Source: Candidatus Eiseniibacteriota bacterium (GTDB taxonomy: Bacteria > Eisenbacteria > RBG-16-71-46). Taken from it: a DNA stretch of 64,000 nucleotides. Both the position numbers and the translations under genes were made by a program. The notes under the pieces are model-generated. The model did no database searches and was not told the origin of the DNA. It saw only the letters and a program-made list of their open reading frames with translations. This document shows positions 54,416-63,341 of the stretch, one piece after another (within the stretch, counting starts at the first letter, position 1; each line of letters opens with the position of its first letter). The stretch covers positions 1 to 64,000 of the forward strand of contig JACRIW010000031.1 in the NCBI GenBank assembly GCA_016215625.1. Direction: 5' to 3'.

Positions 54416-56803
54416 TCAGGCCTGCGCGCGCCGTCCCGCGAGCAGGCGCAGTCCGTTCAGGATGACGACCACGGTGCTGCCCTCGTGGCCCGACACCGCG
54501 ATCGGCAGTTTGAGCTGGCCCAGCGGCGTCATGGTGCCGACGAGCGTCCAGACGACGAGGAACAGCATCACGCCCGTCGCGATCACGAGGTTCTGGATCA
54601 CGACGCGGTTGGCACGCTTGGCGAGCTTGACCGCGTAGGGCAGCGACGACAGGTCGTCCGCCATGAGCACGACGTCGGCGCTTTCCATCGCGGCGTCGCT
54701 GCCGATGCCGCCCATCGCGATGCCGACGGTGGCACGGGCGAGCGCCGGCGCGTCGTTGACGCCGTCGCCGATCATCGCGACCGAGCCGTACTTCGTTTCC
54801 AGTTCGCCGATGACGCGGACCTTGTCCTCCGGCAGCAGCTGGCCGTGACGTTCGTCCACGCCCGTGCGGCGCGCGATCGCGTCCACGGTCTGGGCGCTGT
54901 CCCCCGAGAGCACCGCGAGGTGCGAGATGCCGAGCGAGCGGAGCGTCTTCACGGTGTCCGACGCGTTCGGGCGCACGACGTCGGCGGCCGCGATGAGCCC
55001 CCACGCGCCGTCCGAGTGCACGACCATCGCGGTCTTCGCGTCCTCCGAGAACGCGCGCACGCGCTCGACGACGCCGGCCGGCAGCGCGATCCCGAGCGAG
55101 ACGAAGAGGTCGGGCGTGCCGACCTGGATCGTGCGCCCGCCGTGCGAGGCGACGAGGCCCTTGCCGAGGTGATTGCGCAGCTCGGAGGCGGGCTCGAACG
55201 CGACCTTGCGCGCCGCGGCCGCGCGCACGACGGCCTGCGCGAGCGGGTGCGGCGAGCGCTTCTCGGCGCACGCGGCGAGCGCGAGCAGCTGCTCCTCCGT
55301 GCCGCCCTGCAGCGCGATCACGTCGGTCACCTCGAAGCGGCCGTGCGTGAGCGTGCCGGTCTTGTCGAACGCGATCGCCTTCACGCGGCCGAGCGCCTCG
55401 ATGAACCGCCCGCCCTTGAACAGGATGCCGTTGCGCGCGGCGTTCGCGATGGCCGACAGGATGGTCGCCGGCGTCGCGATCACGAGCGCGCAGGGCGACG
55501 CGACCACGAGCAGCGTCATCGTGCGGTAGAGCGCGCCCGACGGTCCGCTCCACGGCATCTTCATCACGAACAACGTCACGAGCAGCATGAGCACCGCGGC
55601 CACGATCACGACGATCGTGTAGTAGCGCCCGACCCACTCCGCGACTTCCTCGGTGCGCGACTTCTGCTCCTGCGCTTCCTGCACGAGCGCGACGATGCGC
55701 GCGAGCGCGGAGTTCGACGCGGCGCGCGTGGCCATGTACTCGAGCGCGCCGTGCTGGTTGAGCGTGCCGGCGTACAGCGGCGCGTCGGGGCCCTTCTCGA
55801 CCGGCACGGACTCGCCGGTCAGGCTCGACTGGTCCACGAGCGACGTGCCGAGCGTGACGGTGCCGTCCACGGGGATCGCCTCGCCCGGCTTCACGATCAC
55901 GGTCTCGCCGACGCGCACGTCTTCCGCGGCGACCTCGATCTCCTTGCCGTCACGGCGCACGAGCGCGCGTGCCGGGCGCAGCTTCATGAGCGCGTGCAGC
56001 GCGTGGCGCGTGCGGCCCATGGTGTAGACCTCGAGCGTGTTGCTGAGCGAGAACAGGAACATCAGCACCGCGGCTTCGAAGATCGCGCCCGTCGCGGCCG
56101 CGCCGACCGCGGCGAGGATCATGAGCAGGTTGACGTCGAACTTGAACTTCCGCAGCGCCTCGAACGTGCTCACCGTGGCGAACCAGCCGCCGGTGACGGC
56201 GGCCGCCGTGTAGAGCAGGTGCGCCCAGATCGGCGCGAGCGGCGTGAGCTGTTCGACCGCGAAGCCGGCGAGCAGCGTCGTGAGGCACGCGATCGTCATC
56301 GCGACCATGGCGCCGCCCGAGGAGTGCTCTTCTTCCTCCTCGTGCGTCATGGTGGCGCCCCACGGCTTGTCGGACAGCGGACGCACGACCTCCACGCCCG
56401 CCTGCTCCCCGCCGCGCCTGCGCGCGAGGCGCACCGTGCCCGGCGTCGCGTCGGCGGAGAACTGCGCGGCGTCCTCGGGCGCGAGCGTGCCGAAGCGCAG
56501 CGCGCACTCGGAGCAGGCCTCGAGCGTGTCGCGCTTCTCGCACGTCGTCACCCGCTGCGCGAACACACCGCCCACCTCGTCCGCGAACGTGTTGAGCTGT
56601 TCGGGCGAGACGAGCGCGGGCTGGTAGCGCACCGTGAGCGTGCTGGCGCGGAAGTTCGCCTCGATCGCGAGCACGCCCGGCCATTCGCGCAGGCGGTCGG
56701 CGAGGATCTCGATGCAGCCTTCACCGTCCGCGGCGAGCGGTGCGTGTCCGGCGTGGGCGTGGGTGGCTTCGGAGGCGGGCTTGCCGTCGCAGTTCTGGCA
56801 CAT
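54416..56803 (-). CDS. P1B-type heavy-metal ATPase of the SPC/HEGST (P1B-4, cobalt/zinc/iron-like) type
   Basis: 795 aa from ATG 56803 (AGGAAG upstream). N-terminus: MCQNC, a His-rich stretch, an HMA-like fold without CxxC, and two further Cys pairs. Core: TGES in LTGESVPVEKG, the phosphorylation motif DKTGT with Asp480, HPLAQAVV (the SEHPL-type nucleotide motif, here SPHPL), and GDGVNDAPAL. The helix-4 metal motif is SPC (VVASPCALV) instead of CPC, and the last helices carry HEGST. SPC plus HEG[GS]T defines subgroup P1B-4 (CoaT, CtpD, PfeT), which exports cobalt, zinc or ferrous iron rather than copper or cadmium. About eight helices. Monocistronic and divergent from the lipoprotein gene. 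Confidence 0.9.
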   Translation of the reverse strand: MCQNCDGKPASEATHAHAGHAPLAADGEGCIEILADRLREWPGVLAIEANFRASTLTVRYQPALVSPEQLNTFADEVGGVFAQRVTTCEKRDTLEACSECALRFGTLAPEDAAQFSADATPGTVRLARRRGGEQAGVEVVRPLSDKPWGATMTHEEEEEHSSGGAMVAMTIACLTTLLAGFAVEQLTPLAPIWAHLLYTAAAVTGGWFATVSTFEALRKFKFDVNLLMILAAVGAAATGAIFEAAVLMFLFSLSNTLEVYTMGRTRHALHALMKLRPARALVRRDGKEIEVAAEDVRVGETVIVKPGEAIPVDGTVTLGTSLVDQSSLTGESVPVEKGPDAPLYAGTLNQHGALEYMATRAASNSALARIVALVQEAQEQKSRTEEVAEWVGRYYTIVVIVAAVLMLLVTLFVMKMPWSGPSGALYRTMTLLVVASPCALVIATPATILSAIANAARNGILFKGGRFIEALGRVKAIAFDKTGTLTHGRFEVTDVIALQGGTEEQLLALAACAEKRSPHPLAQAVVRAAAARKVAFEPASELRNHLGKGLVASHGGRTIQVGTPDLFVSLGIALPAGVVERVRAFSEDAKTAMVVHSDGAWGLIAAADVVRPNASDTVKTLRSLGISHLAVLSGDSAQTVDAIARRTGVDERHGQLLPEDKVRVIGELETKYGSVAMIGDGVNDAPALARATVGIAMGGIGSDAAMESADVVLMADDLSSLPYAVKLAKRANRVVIQNLVIATGVMLFLVVWTLVGTMTPLGQLKLPIAVSGHEGSTVVVILNGLRLLAGRRAQA

Positions 56804-56822
56804 GCGGTCGAGTCTTCCTGAA

Positions 56823-56836
56823 CGTTCGGACGAACG
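56823..56836. promoter_or_regulatory. Short dyad upstream of the metal ATPase gene
   Basis: CGTTCG-GA-CGAACG, a perfect six-base dyad 20 bases upstream of the ATPase start in the divergent intergenic region. It could be an operator for metal-responsive control; too short to be sure. Confidence 0.3.
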
Positions 56837-56885
56837 CGGACACGGGTGCTGCCCGGGGTATGGCGGACAGTACCCGCTGGTGCAT

Positions 56886-56891
56886 TAGGAT
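56886..56891 (+). promoter_or_regulatory. Putative -10 (TAGGAT) of the lipoprotein gene
   Basis: Six bases before ATG 56898. It sits in the dyad GTGCAT-TAGG-ATGCAC (56880-56895). AGGA inside it could instead act as a Shine-Dalgarno sequence. Confidence 0.3.
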
Positions 56892-56897
56892 GCACGC

Positions 56898-58013
56898 ATG
56901 CGACCGCTCTCGCGTGCGTTTCTTGCGGTGTTCCTGACGACTTGCGCCTTCACGGCCTTTGGCGCCGCGGGCTGCGGCAAGAGTGGCGGCTCCACGGCGC
57001 CCGGCCCGTCCCCCGTCACGCGGACGTGGCGCATGGGCTTCTCGGGCATTCCACCCGTGCCCGACCAGACCGTCGCCGTGAACGCGATCTTCCAGTGGGC
57101 CACACGTGCCGACGCCGCGATCGCGCACGAGGGCGTGCCGTGGGATTCGCTGCTCGCAGGCGTGCCGCCCGACACGCTCGCGCGGCGCTACCTCGACCTC
57201 ATGCACTACTACCGGCTCGTCGCGCACCACGAGATCGTGTTCGAGGTGGACCCGACCGACGGTCTTTCGCGCGCGGACGAGGACCCGAAGCTCGTCGCCG
57301 CCGGGCGCAGCATTTCCGAGCCCGCCGTGCGCGCGCTCTACGTGCGCTGGGTCACCGCCGTGGACACGATCATCCATCCCGAGTATCTCGGGCTCGCCTC
57401 CGAGGTGAACCTCGTGCGCGCCGCGGGCCCGTCCGTGTACGCGTCGCTCGCGCCGATGGCACGGCAGGCCGCGGACTCGCTGCGCGCGCTGCACGCGCGC
57501 CGGCCCGACCTGCCTGAGCCCGAGCTCTACGCGACCATCCAGGTCGAGACCGTGTGGGGACGGTTGGGCCCGCCCGGCTGGCAGGGCGTGGCGAGCGAGC
57601 TCGCGGACTTCCCGTTCGCCGACGCGTGGGGACTGTCTTCGTATCCCTACCTCGGAGGCTTCGCCGAGCCCGAAGACATCCCGCTCGACTACTACTCGCG
57701 CATCCGTGACGGCGTGGGCAAGCCCGTGATGGTGATCGAAGGCGGCTGGGCGTCGGTGCCCTACGGCGGGAACAACGCGACGCCCGCACAGCAGGCGCGC
57801 TACGTGCGGCACCACGCGCGGCTGCTCGACCAGGCGGCGGCGATCGCGGTGTTCGACCTCACCTACGCCGACCTCGCGCTGTCCACGTGGCCGAGCCCTC
57901 CGACGGGATCGCTCGTACCGTTCGCGCACCTCGGCGTCGTGGACTCGGCGCTCACCGCGAAGCCCGCACAGGGCACATGGGATTCGCTGTTCGCGCGGAC
58001 GCGGGTGAACTGA
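56898..58013 (+). CDS. Lipoprotein with a glycoside-hydrolase-like TIM barrel
   Basis: 371 aa. Lipobox GAAGC with Cys26 after a hydrophobic signal, then a Gly/Ser/Pro linker. Mature sequence opens TWRMGFSGIPPVPDQT, followed by DAAIAHEGVPWDSLLAG and alternating helices and strands as in clan A glycosidases. Two glutamates are well placed: Glu in YLGLASEVNLV (strand four, acid/base position) and Glu in PVMVIEGGWAS (strand seven, nucleophile position). ADAWGLSSYPYLG between them is also typical. It resembles GH53/GH5-like proteins, but the strand-four motif has SEVN instead of NE, so activity is uncertain. Likely periplasmic or outer-membrane anchored. Confidence 0.7.
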   Translation: MRPLSRAFLAVFLTTCAFTAFGAAGCGKSGGSTAPGPSPVTRTWRMGFSGIPPVPDQTVAVNAIFQWATRADAAIAHEGVPWDSLLAGVPPDTLARRYLDLMHYYRLVAHHEIVFEVDPTDGLSRADEDPKLVAAGRSISEPAVRALYVRWVTAVDTIIHPEYLGLASEVNLVRAAGPSVYASLAPMARQAADSLRALHARRPDLPEPELYATIQVETVWGRLGPPGWQGVASELADFPFADAWGLSSYPYLGGFAEPEDIPLDYYSRIRDGVGKPVMVIEGGWASVPYGGNNATPAQQARYVRHHARLLDQAAAIAVFDLTYADLALSTWPSPPTGSLVPFAHLGVVDSALTAKPAQGTWDSLFARTRVN

Positions 58014-58027
58014 AGCGCCGCGGCGCC

Positions 58028-58372
58028 TCAGCGCTCCGGAATCCTCGCCGCGCCACCGGCCCGGCGCACGACCGACAGCAGCGAGTCGTCGCTCACGCCC
58101 GCGTCCACGATCACGAACGCGCGCAGCTGCCCGAGCCGCACCTCGCACTCGCGCACGCCGGGCGTCGCCGCGAGCGCGGCGCGGATCTTCTCGCAGTCCG
58201 CGTCGCTGCGCAGGTTGTCCACCGCGACCATGACGATGCGCTGGCCCGAGCGCGCGGCGAGCTCGCCGGTGCCGGGCAGCGACTTCATCTGCGAAAACAG
58301 CCACGGCCCGCCGGCGAGCAGCAGCAGCGCCGCCGCCGCGGCGAGCGCGAGGTTGAGTTGGCGTGAGTTCAT
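58028..58372 (-). CDS. Membrane-anchored HMA-like domain protein without CxxC
   Basis: 114 aa. One N-terminal helix (LALAAAAALLLLAGGPWLF) anchors a domain with heavy-metal-associated (ferredoxin-like) spacing: RIVMVAVDNLRSDADCEKIRAALAATPGVRECEVRLGQLRAFVIVDAGVSDDSLLSVVRRAGG. The metal-binding CxxC is replaced; only the second Cys position (ADC) remains. Close to a metal ATPase whose own N-terminal HMA fold also lacks CxxC. May be a regulatory or protein-binding version of the fold. Converges on the lipoprotein gene with 14 bases between stops. Confidence 0.6.
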   Translation of the reverse strand: MNSRQLNLALAAAAALLLLAGGPWLFSQMKSLPGTGELAARSGQRIVMVAVDNLRSDADCEKIRAALAATPGVRECEVRLGQLRAFVIVDAGVSDDSLLSVVRRAGGAARIPER

Positions 58373-58436
58373 GCGTGGGCTCCTCCCGGTGCGCGCCCGA
58401 CCGGCGCGCGTTTCCGGGGCCGCACGGTATCACCCT

Positions 58437-58907
58437 TCAGAGCGTCAGGAGCAGCTCGTCGAGCTGCGCGAACGTCTCGCGCATCGCCTCCTGGGCGCCG
58501 GTGCCGGCGGCGTCGAGCGCTTCCTTCGTGGGATAGAGCTCCGTCACCACCACGAGCGTCCTGCCGTTCTTCTCTTCGAAGGTCACGGTGGTGACGGAGC
58601 CGTCCTCGCCGCCCTCTTCGTTGGTCCACGAGAGCCGCGAGGGCGGCGTGACCTCGAGGTAGCGGCCGAAGAAGTCGGCGCCCTCGCCGAAGTTCAGGCG
58701 GTACCGGCCGCCGACGCGCACGTCCATCTCGCACGCGTACAGCACCATGCCCATCGACTTCGGCAGCCACCACTTCTGGAACAGCTCGGGCTGCGTCCAC
58801 GCCGCGTAGACCAGTCGCGCGGGGGCGTCGAAGACCCTCGTGACGACGACCTCGCGATCGGAGGTCCGCTCCACCGTCACGGGCTCACTTCCTCTTCGTG
58901 CGTCCAC
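58437..58907 (-). CDS. SRPBCC/AHSA1-like protein
   Basis: 156 aa from GTG 58907 (AAGGAG seven bases upstream). GTG 58880, nine codons later, also has a ribosome binding site (GAGGAAG) and may be the true start. Standard AHSA1 motifs: VERTSDREVVVTRVFDAPARLVYAAWTQPELFQKWW, VGGRYRLNF, FFGRYLEV.PPSRLSWTN and a C-terminal helix RETFAQLDELL. A hydrophobic-ligand pocket fold. The 23-base overlap with the upstream ArsR-type gene makes the usual ArsR-SRPBCC pair, in which the regulator controls the binding protein; the ligand is unknown. Confidence 0.9.
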   Translation of the reverse strand: MDARRGSEPVTVERTSDREVVVTRVFDAPARLVYAAWTQPELFQKWWLPKSMGMVLYACEMDVRVGGRYRLNFGEGADFFGRYLEVTPPSRLSWTNEEGGEDGSVTTVTFEEKNGRTLVVVTELYPTKEALDAAGTGAQEAMRETFAQLDELLLTL

Positions 58908-59250
58908 GGGGCCGCTCCTTTCGCTTGAGCTCCTCGATCACCGCATCCAGTGCTTCGAAACGTGCCGCCCAGAGACGGCGATAGCTTTCGATCCACGCCG
59001 CTTCTTCCTCGAGCCGGCACACGCCGAGCCGGCACGTGCGGACGCGCCCGACCTTCTCGGTGGTGACGAGCCCGGCCTGCTCGAGCACGCCCACGTGCTT
59101 CTTCATGCCCGTGAGCGTCATGTCGAACTTCCGCGCCAGGTCCGTGATCGAGGCGTCCGAGCGCGCGAGCTGCTCGAGCACGCCGCGGCGCGTGACGTCC
59201 GAGAGGGCGGCGAAGGAGGCGTCGAAGTGATCCGGCGTATACTGAACCAT
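58885..59250 (-). CDS. ArsR-family transcriptional regulator
   Basis: 121 aa. Winged helix: SFAALSDVTRRGVLEQLARSDASITDLARKFDMTLTGMKKHVGVLEQAGLVTTEKVGRVRTCRLG, with no metal-binding cysteines of the ArsR/SmtB alpha-3 or alpha-5 type. It belongs to the ligand- or partner-linked branch usually found next to SRPBCC genes. The start codon lies inside a perfect 24-base dyad and seven bases after the -10, with no Shine-Dalgarno sequence: the mRNA is probably leaderless, and binding of the regulator would block both promoter and start. Ends with a Lys/Arg-rich tail. Confidence 0.92.
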   Translation of the reverse strand: MVQYTPDHFDASFAALSDVTRRGVLEQLARSDASITDLARKFDMTLTGMKKHVGVLEQAGLVTTEKVGRVRTCRLGVCRLEEEAAWIESYRRLWAARFEALDAVIEELKRKERPRGRTKRK

Positions 59251-59287
59251 GTGGTTCAGTATCAGGCACGACGACGGCGTCCGTCAA
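59239..59287 (-). promoter_or_regulatory. Promoter and operator of the arsR-SRPBCC operon
   Basis: Dyad ATACTGAACC (59239-59248), four bases, GGTTCAGTAT (59253-59262): perfect ten-base arms around the start codon. Promoter on the minus strand: TTGACG (59287-59282), 18 bases, GATACT (59263-59258). The operator covers the -10, the transcription start and the ATG. Confidence 0.85.
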
Positions 59288-59319
59288 TGGGTTGTTTCCG
59301 GGGCCGCTCGAGGCCCTGC

Positions 59320-60906
59320 TCAGTGCGCGTCGCCGCCGCCGCGCAGGCGCTTCGGGTCGTACTTGAGCGTCATGATGAGCGGGATCGCCACGAGGAACAC
59401 GAGCCCGAACACGAGGAAGATCTTCTCGTACGCGAGCATCGCCGCCTGCGCCTGCACCGCGCCGTTGATGGACGTGAGCGCCTTGGTGCGCGCCACGTCG
59501 AACGTGTCACCGCGCCCCTGGAGCGTGCGCGTGATCGCGTCGAGCCGTTGCACGACGACGGGGTTGTAGAGCGAGACGTGCGAGGCGAGCCCTTCGCGAC
59601 TTTCGGCCATGAAGCGCTGCACGAGCGTCGCCGACAGCGCGATGCCCACGCTGCCGCCCAGCTGGCGCATGAGGTTGTAGAGCCCCGTGGCCGGCGCGAT
59701 CTGCGACATGGACAGCTGCGACATCGCGAGGTTGTTGAGCGGGATGAACGCGAGCCCGAGCGCCACACCGCGCACGATGAGCGGCCAGTAGAAGTCGTCC
59801 ACGCCGCTCTGCGTGGTGAAGTGCGACCACTGCCACATCGCGAACGCGAACAGTGCCGCGCCGAAGCTGGCGATGAGGCGGCTGTCCACCTTCCCGAGCA
59901 GCCGCGACATGAGCACCATCGTGAAGGCGCTCGCGAGCGCGCCGGGCAGGATCACGAGGCCCGTCTGGTTCGCCGTGAATCGCAGGATCTGCTGCAGGTA
60001 GACGGGCAGCACGAACACGGTCGCGTAGAGGCACACGCCGAGGATCGCGCCGAGCAGCGCGCCCGTGCCGAACTGGCGGTTGCCGAGAATGCGCAGGTCC
60101 ACCACCGGATGCTCGACGTGCAGCTCGTGCCACACGAACGACACGAGCGACAGCAGGCTCGTGACCGCGTAGAACCCGATCTCGCGCGAGGCGAACCAGT
60201 CGAGCCGCTCGCCGCGCTCGAGGAACAGCTGCAGCGTGCCGACGCCGACCGCGAGCAGGAAGAGTCCGAGCCAGTCCGTGTCGCCGAGCTTCTGCGCCCA
60301 CTTCGAATCGCCGATGTACTGCAGGCTCAGCACGAGCGCGAGCGCGCCGAACGGCAGGTTGATGTAGAAGATCCACGGCCACGAGAACGTGTCCGTGATG
60401 TAGCCGCCGAGCGTGGGACCGAGCGTCGGGCCGACCATCACGCCCACGCCGAAGATGGCCATCGCCTGGCCGTACTCCTCGGGCGGGAACACCTCGTAGA
60501 GGATCGCCTGCGACGTGGACAGCAGCGCACCGCCGCCGAGCCCCTGCAGGATGCGCCACGCGATCAGCTCGTTGAGCGTGTGCGCGTTGCCGCAGAAGAA
60601 GCTCGCGGTCGTGAACAGCAGGATCGAGCCCGCGAAGTAGCGCCGCCGCCCGAAGTACGCCGACAGCCAGCCCGTGATGGGCAGCACGATCACGTTGGCC
60701 ACGATGTAGCCCGTGGAGACCCACGCGATCTGGTCGAGCGTCGCGCCGAGCGTGCCCATCATGTGCGGGATCGCCACGTTCACGATGCTCGTGTCGAGGA
60801 TCTCGAGGATCGACGCGAACGTCACCGTGATCGCGATGATGTAGCGATTCCGGTAGGCCTCGTCGTAGGCGGCGTCACGCACCGCGGTCAGGGTCGTGGC
60901 GGACAT
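59320..60906 (-). CDS. emrB: DHA2-family multidrug efflux transporter (EmrB/QacA type)
   Basis: 528 aa, about 14 hydrophobic helices. Signature sequences: ILEILDTSIVNVAIPHMMGTLGA (helix one, motif D1), WVSTGYIVANVIVLPITGWLSAYFGRRRYF (motif A), RILQGLGGGAL (motif B) and VGPTLGPTLGGYITDTFSWPWIFYINLPFG (motif C). Proton-driven export of hydrophobic compounds through the EmrA adaptor and the TolC-like channel encoded upstream. Starts one base after the emrA stop. Last gene of the operon. Confidence 0.95.
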   Translation of the reverse strand: MSATTLTAVRDAAYDEAYRNRYIIAITVTFASILEILDTSIVNVAIPHMMGTLGATLDQIAWVSTGYIVANVIVLPITGWLSAYFGRRRYFAGSILLFTTASFFCGNAHTLNELIAWRILQGLGGGALLSTSQAILYEVFPPEEYGQAMAIFGVGVMVGPTLGPTLGGYITDTFSWPWIFYINLPFGALALVLSLQYIGDSKWAQKLGDTDWLGLFLLAVGVGTLQLFLERGERLDWFASREIGFYAVTSLLSLVSFVWHELHVEHPVVDLRILGNRQFGTGALLGAILGVCLYATVFVLPVYLQQILRFTANQTGLVILPGALASAFTMVLMSRLLGKVDSRLIASFGAALFAFAMWQWSHFTTQSGVDDFYWPLIVRGVALGLAFIPLNNLAMSQLSMSQIAPATGLYNLMRQLGGSVGIALSATLVQRFMAESREGLASHVSLYNPVVVQRLDAITRTLQGRGDTFDVARTKALTSINGAVQAQAAMLAYEKIFLVFGLVFLVAIPLIMTLKYDPKRLRGGGDAH

Positions 60907-60907
60907 T

Positions 60908-61975
60908 TCAGCTCGCGCGGGTCGTCACGACGATCTGCACGCTCATGCCCGGCCGCAGCGGGTGCTCGGCGTCGAGCCCGCTCGTGACCGCGATGCGCAC
61001 CGGGATGCGCTGGATGACGTGCGTGTAGTTGCCGGTCGAGTTGTCCGGCGGCAGCAGCGAGAACTTGGCGCCGGTCGCCGGGCTCAGGCTCTCGACCCTG
61101 CCCTGCACGACGCGGCCGCGATACGCGTCCACGGTGATGCGCACGGGATCGCCGACGCGGACGTCGCCGATGTCCGTCTCCTTGAGGTTCGCGACCACGT
61201 GCAGGCCGTCGCTCGGCACGACCGCCATGGTGGTCTGCCCCGGCTGCAGGTACTGGCCGGCCTCGACCGTCTTGCGGCTCACCACGCCCGTGACCGGCGC
61301 GACGATGCGCGCGTACGTCAGCTGCAGCGCCGCCTGGTCGCGCGCCGCGCGCGCCGCCTGCAGCCGCGCGCCCGCGCCCGCCACGGCCGCCTCCGCCGCG
61401 AGCACCTGCTTGCGCGCCGCCTGCAGCGCGGCGTCGGCCGCCGCGCTCGCCGAGCGCGCGTTGTCGAGCTGCTGCTTGCTGATCACGCCCCGGGCCGCCA
61501 GCCCCGTGTAACGCTGCACGTCGGACGCGGCGCGGCCGGCGTTCGCCTCGGCCTGCGCGACCTGCGCGCGCGCCGCGGCGAGCTGCGCTTCCATCATGCC
61601 CGTGCGGCCCTTCTCGCCCGCGTTCGCGAGCGCGGCCTGCAAGTCGGCCTCGGCCTGCGCGAGCTTCGCCTTCAGCTCGCGATCGTCGATGCGCACGAGC
61701 AGGTCGCCGGCGTTCACGTGCTGGTTGTCCTTCACGGCGACCTCGGCGACGAAGCCGGGCACGCGCGCGAGCGCGGGCACGACGCTGCCTTCGACCTGCG
61801 CGTTGTCGGTCTCGACGTGCGTGCGCGACCACATCCAGCGCTGCACGCCGAACAGGCCGGCGATCAGCACGGCGACGCCGAGAATGATCGGGGCGACGTT
61901 CGCGCGGGGCTTGGCCGCCGGGGCCGCGGCAGCCGCGGCAGCGGCAGCCGGGGCGGTTTCGGGCGCTTCACTCAT
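60908..61975 (-). CDS. emrA: HlyD/EmrA-family membrane fusion protein
   Basis: 355 aa from ATG 61975 (GGAG upstream); longer extensions overlap the previous gene. An Ala-rich cytoplasmic tail, one helix (IILGVAVLIAGLFGVQRW), then VETDNAQVEGSVVPALARVPGFVAEVAVKDNQHVNAGDLLVRID (first lipoyl half), a long coiled coil rich in Ala, Gln and Arg (about 100-205), and the second lipoyl half ARIVAPVTGVVSRKTVEAGQYLQPGQ with a final beta barrel. Periplasmic adaptor between EmrB and the outer-membrane channel. Confidence 0.95.
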   Translation of the reverse strand: MSEAPETAPAAAAAAAAAPAAKPRANVAPIILGVAVLIAGLFGVQRWMWSRTHVETDNAQVEGSVVPALARVPGFVAEVAVKDNQHVNAGDLLVRIDDRELKAKLAQAEADLQAALANAGEKGRTGMMEAQLAAARAQVAQAEANAGRAASDVQRYTGLAARGVISKQQLDNARSASAAADAALQAARKQVLAAEAAVAGAGARLQAARAARDQAALQLTYARIVAPVTGVVSRKTVEAGQYLQPGQTTMAVVPSDGLHVVANLKETDIGDVRVGDPVRITVDAYRGRVVQGRVESLSPATGAKFSLLPPDNSTGNYTHVIQRIPVRIAVTSGLDAEHPLRPGMSVQIVVTTRAS

Positions 61976-62003
61976 GGTGCGTCTCTCCTTCGGGGGCTTC
62001 GGG

Positions 62004-63341
62004 TCAGTGCATGCGGCGCGCGACGCCGGCGGCGCGCGCGAGCGCGGTACGGGAGCTGGCCACGGCGAAGCGCGCGTCGATGTCGGCGTCGCGGGCACGG
62101 ACCAGCGAAGACTGGGCGTTGATCACTTCGATGTTGCCGGCCACGCCGCTCACGAAGCGTTCGCGCGCCTGCGCGATCTCGTCGAGCGCGAGCGCGAGGC
62201 GCTCGGCGGCCACCTGCTGCTGCTCCTGTCCCGAGGCGAGGTCGAGCAGCGCGCCGGTCACTTCGGCCTCGACCTGCGCGCGCACGTCCTTCTCGCGCAC
62301 CTCGGACTCGCGCACGAGTCCCGCCTGCTCGGAGAGCTTGCCCTCGCGGCGGAAGCCGTCCACGAGCGGCACGGTGACGGCCAGCGCCCACGTGCGCGTC
62401 GAGATCGCGTCGCCGTAGTGCTCGCCGGACAGGCCCCAGTCGAGCGACGCGTCCACGCGCGGCAGCCGCTCGGCGGCCGTCGCGGAGCGATCGGCGCGGG
62501 CGCGCTGCAGCCGCGCCTGCTCGGCGCGCAGGTCGTCGCGATGGTCGAGCGCGAACGCGACGGCCGCGGCGGCTTCGCCGGGCGCCTCGCTCGCGCCGAG
62601 CGACGCGTCGAGCGTGTCGGCGAGCGCGATCACCGCCGACGGTTCGAGGCCGAGCGCACGCGCGAGGTCGATGCGCGCGCGATCGCGCTGGTTGCGCGCC
62701 ACGCTCAGCGCGCCGCGCGTGGAAGCGACCTGCGTACGCGCGCGCGTCACGTCGATCTGCGGCGCGGTGCCGGCGGAGAGCTGCGCCTCGGCGAGCTCCT
62801 GCAGCTCCTGCGCGAGCCGCAGGTCCTCGGCGCGCGCGGCGACGACCGCTTCGGCGCGGGCCGCGCGCAGGTATGCGAGCGCGGCGTTCGCCGCCGCGCC
62901 TTCACCACTCACGCCCTGATCGGCGCGCGCGCCGACCAGCCCGAGGCGAGAGGCGCGCAGCTTCTGCCACGACGACCAGTCGAACACCGGCTGCGAGAAC
63001 TTGAGCCGCGCCTCGGAGTCCCACACCGGGCCCTGCAGCGCCGGGTACGGCGCCGCGCCCGGCACGCGCGGCAGTGTGATGCCGAGCGCGTACAGGTTGA
63101 ACGTGCGGTCGGTCATCGTGGCCTGGCCCGAGACGCTCGGCAGCAGCGCGCCGCGCGACTGCGTGGTCTTCGCGGCGGCCTGCGCCGTGCGCAGCGACGC
63201 CACCTGCACGGCGGCGTTCTGCTCGGCCGCCATGCTCACGGCCTGCGCGAACGTCAGGCGCACGGCCGCGGCCGCGGGCTCGGCGGCGTGGGCCGCGGGC
63301 GCGCCGGCGAGGGCGATCAGGAGGACGGCGACTCGCTTCAT
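62004..63341 (-). CDS. TolC-family outer-membrane efflux channel
   Basis: 445 aa. Signal peptide ends HAAEP. Two repeats of the outer-membrane-efflux-protein fold: LTFAQAVSMAAEQNAAVQVA at the start, paired long coiled coils, and beta segments such as EARLKFSQPVFDWSSWQKL and WALAVTVPLVDGFRREG. Provides the outer-membrane exit for the EmrAB pair. Start overlaps the tetR stop by four bases (ATGA); emrA follows after 28 bases. Confidence 0.93.
   Translation of the reverse strand: MKRVAVLLIALAGAPAAHAAEPAAAAVRLTFAQAVSMAAEQNAAVQVASLRTAQAAAKTTQSRGALLPSVSGQATMTDRTFNLYALGITLPRVPGAAPYPALQGPVWDSEARLKFSQPVFDWSSWQKLRASRLGLVGARADQGVSGEGAAANAALAYLRAARAEAVVAARAEDLRLAQELQELAEAQLSAGTAPQIDVTRARTQVASTRGALSVARNQRDRARIDLARALGLEPSAVIALADTLDASLGASEAPGEAAAAVAFALDHRDDLRAEQARLQRARADRSATAAERLPRVDASLDWGLSGEHYGDAISTRTWALAVTVPLVDGFRREGKLSEQAGLVRESEVREKDVRAQVEAEVTGALLDLASGQEQQQVAAERLALALDEIAQARERFVSGVAGNIEVINAQSSLVRARDADIDARFAVASSRTALARAAGVARRMH

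Noticed and set aside
54416-56803. Copper (CopA) or cadmium/zinc (ZntA) ATPase
   Set aside because: The metal motif is SPC with HEGST, not CPC, so P1B-1 and P1B-2 assignments do not fit.
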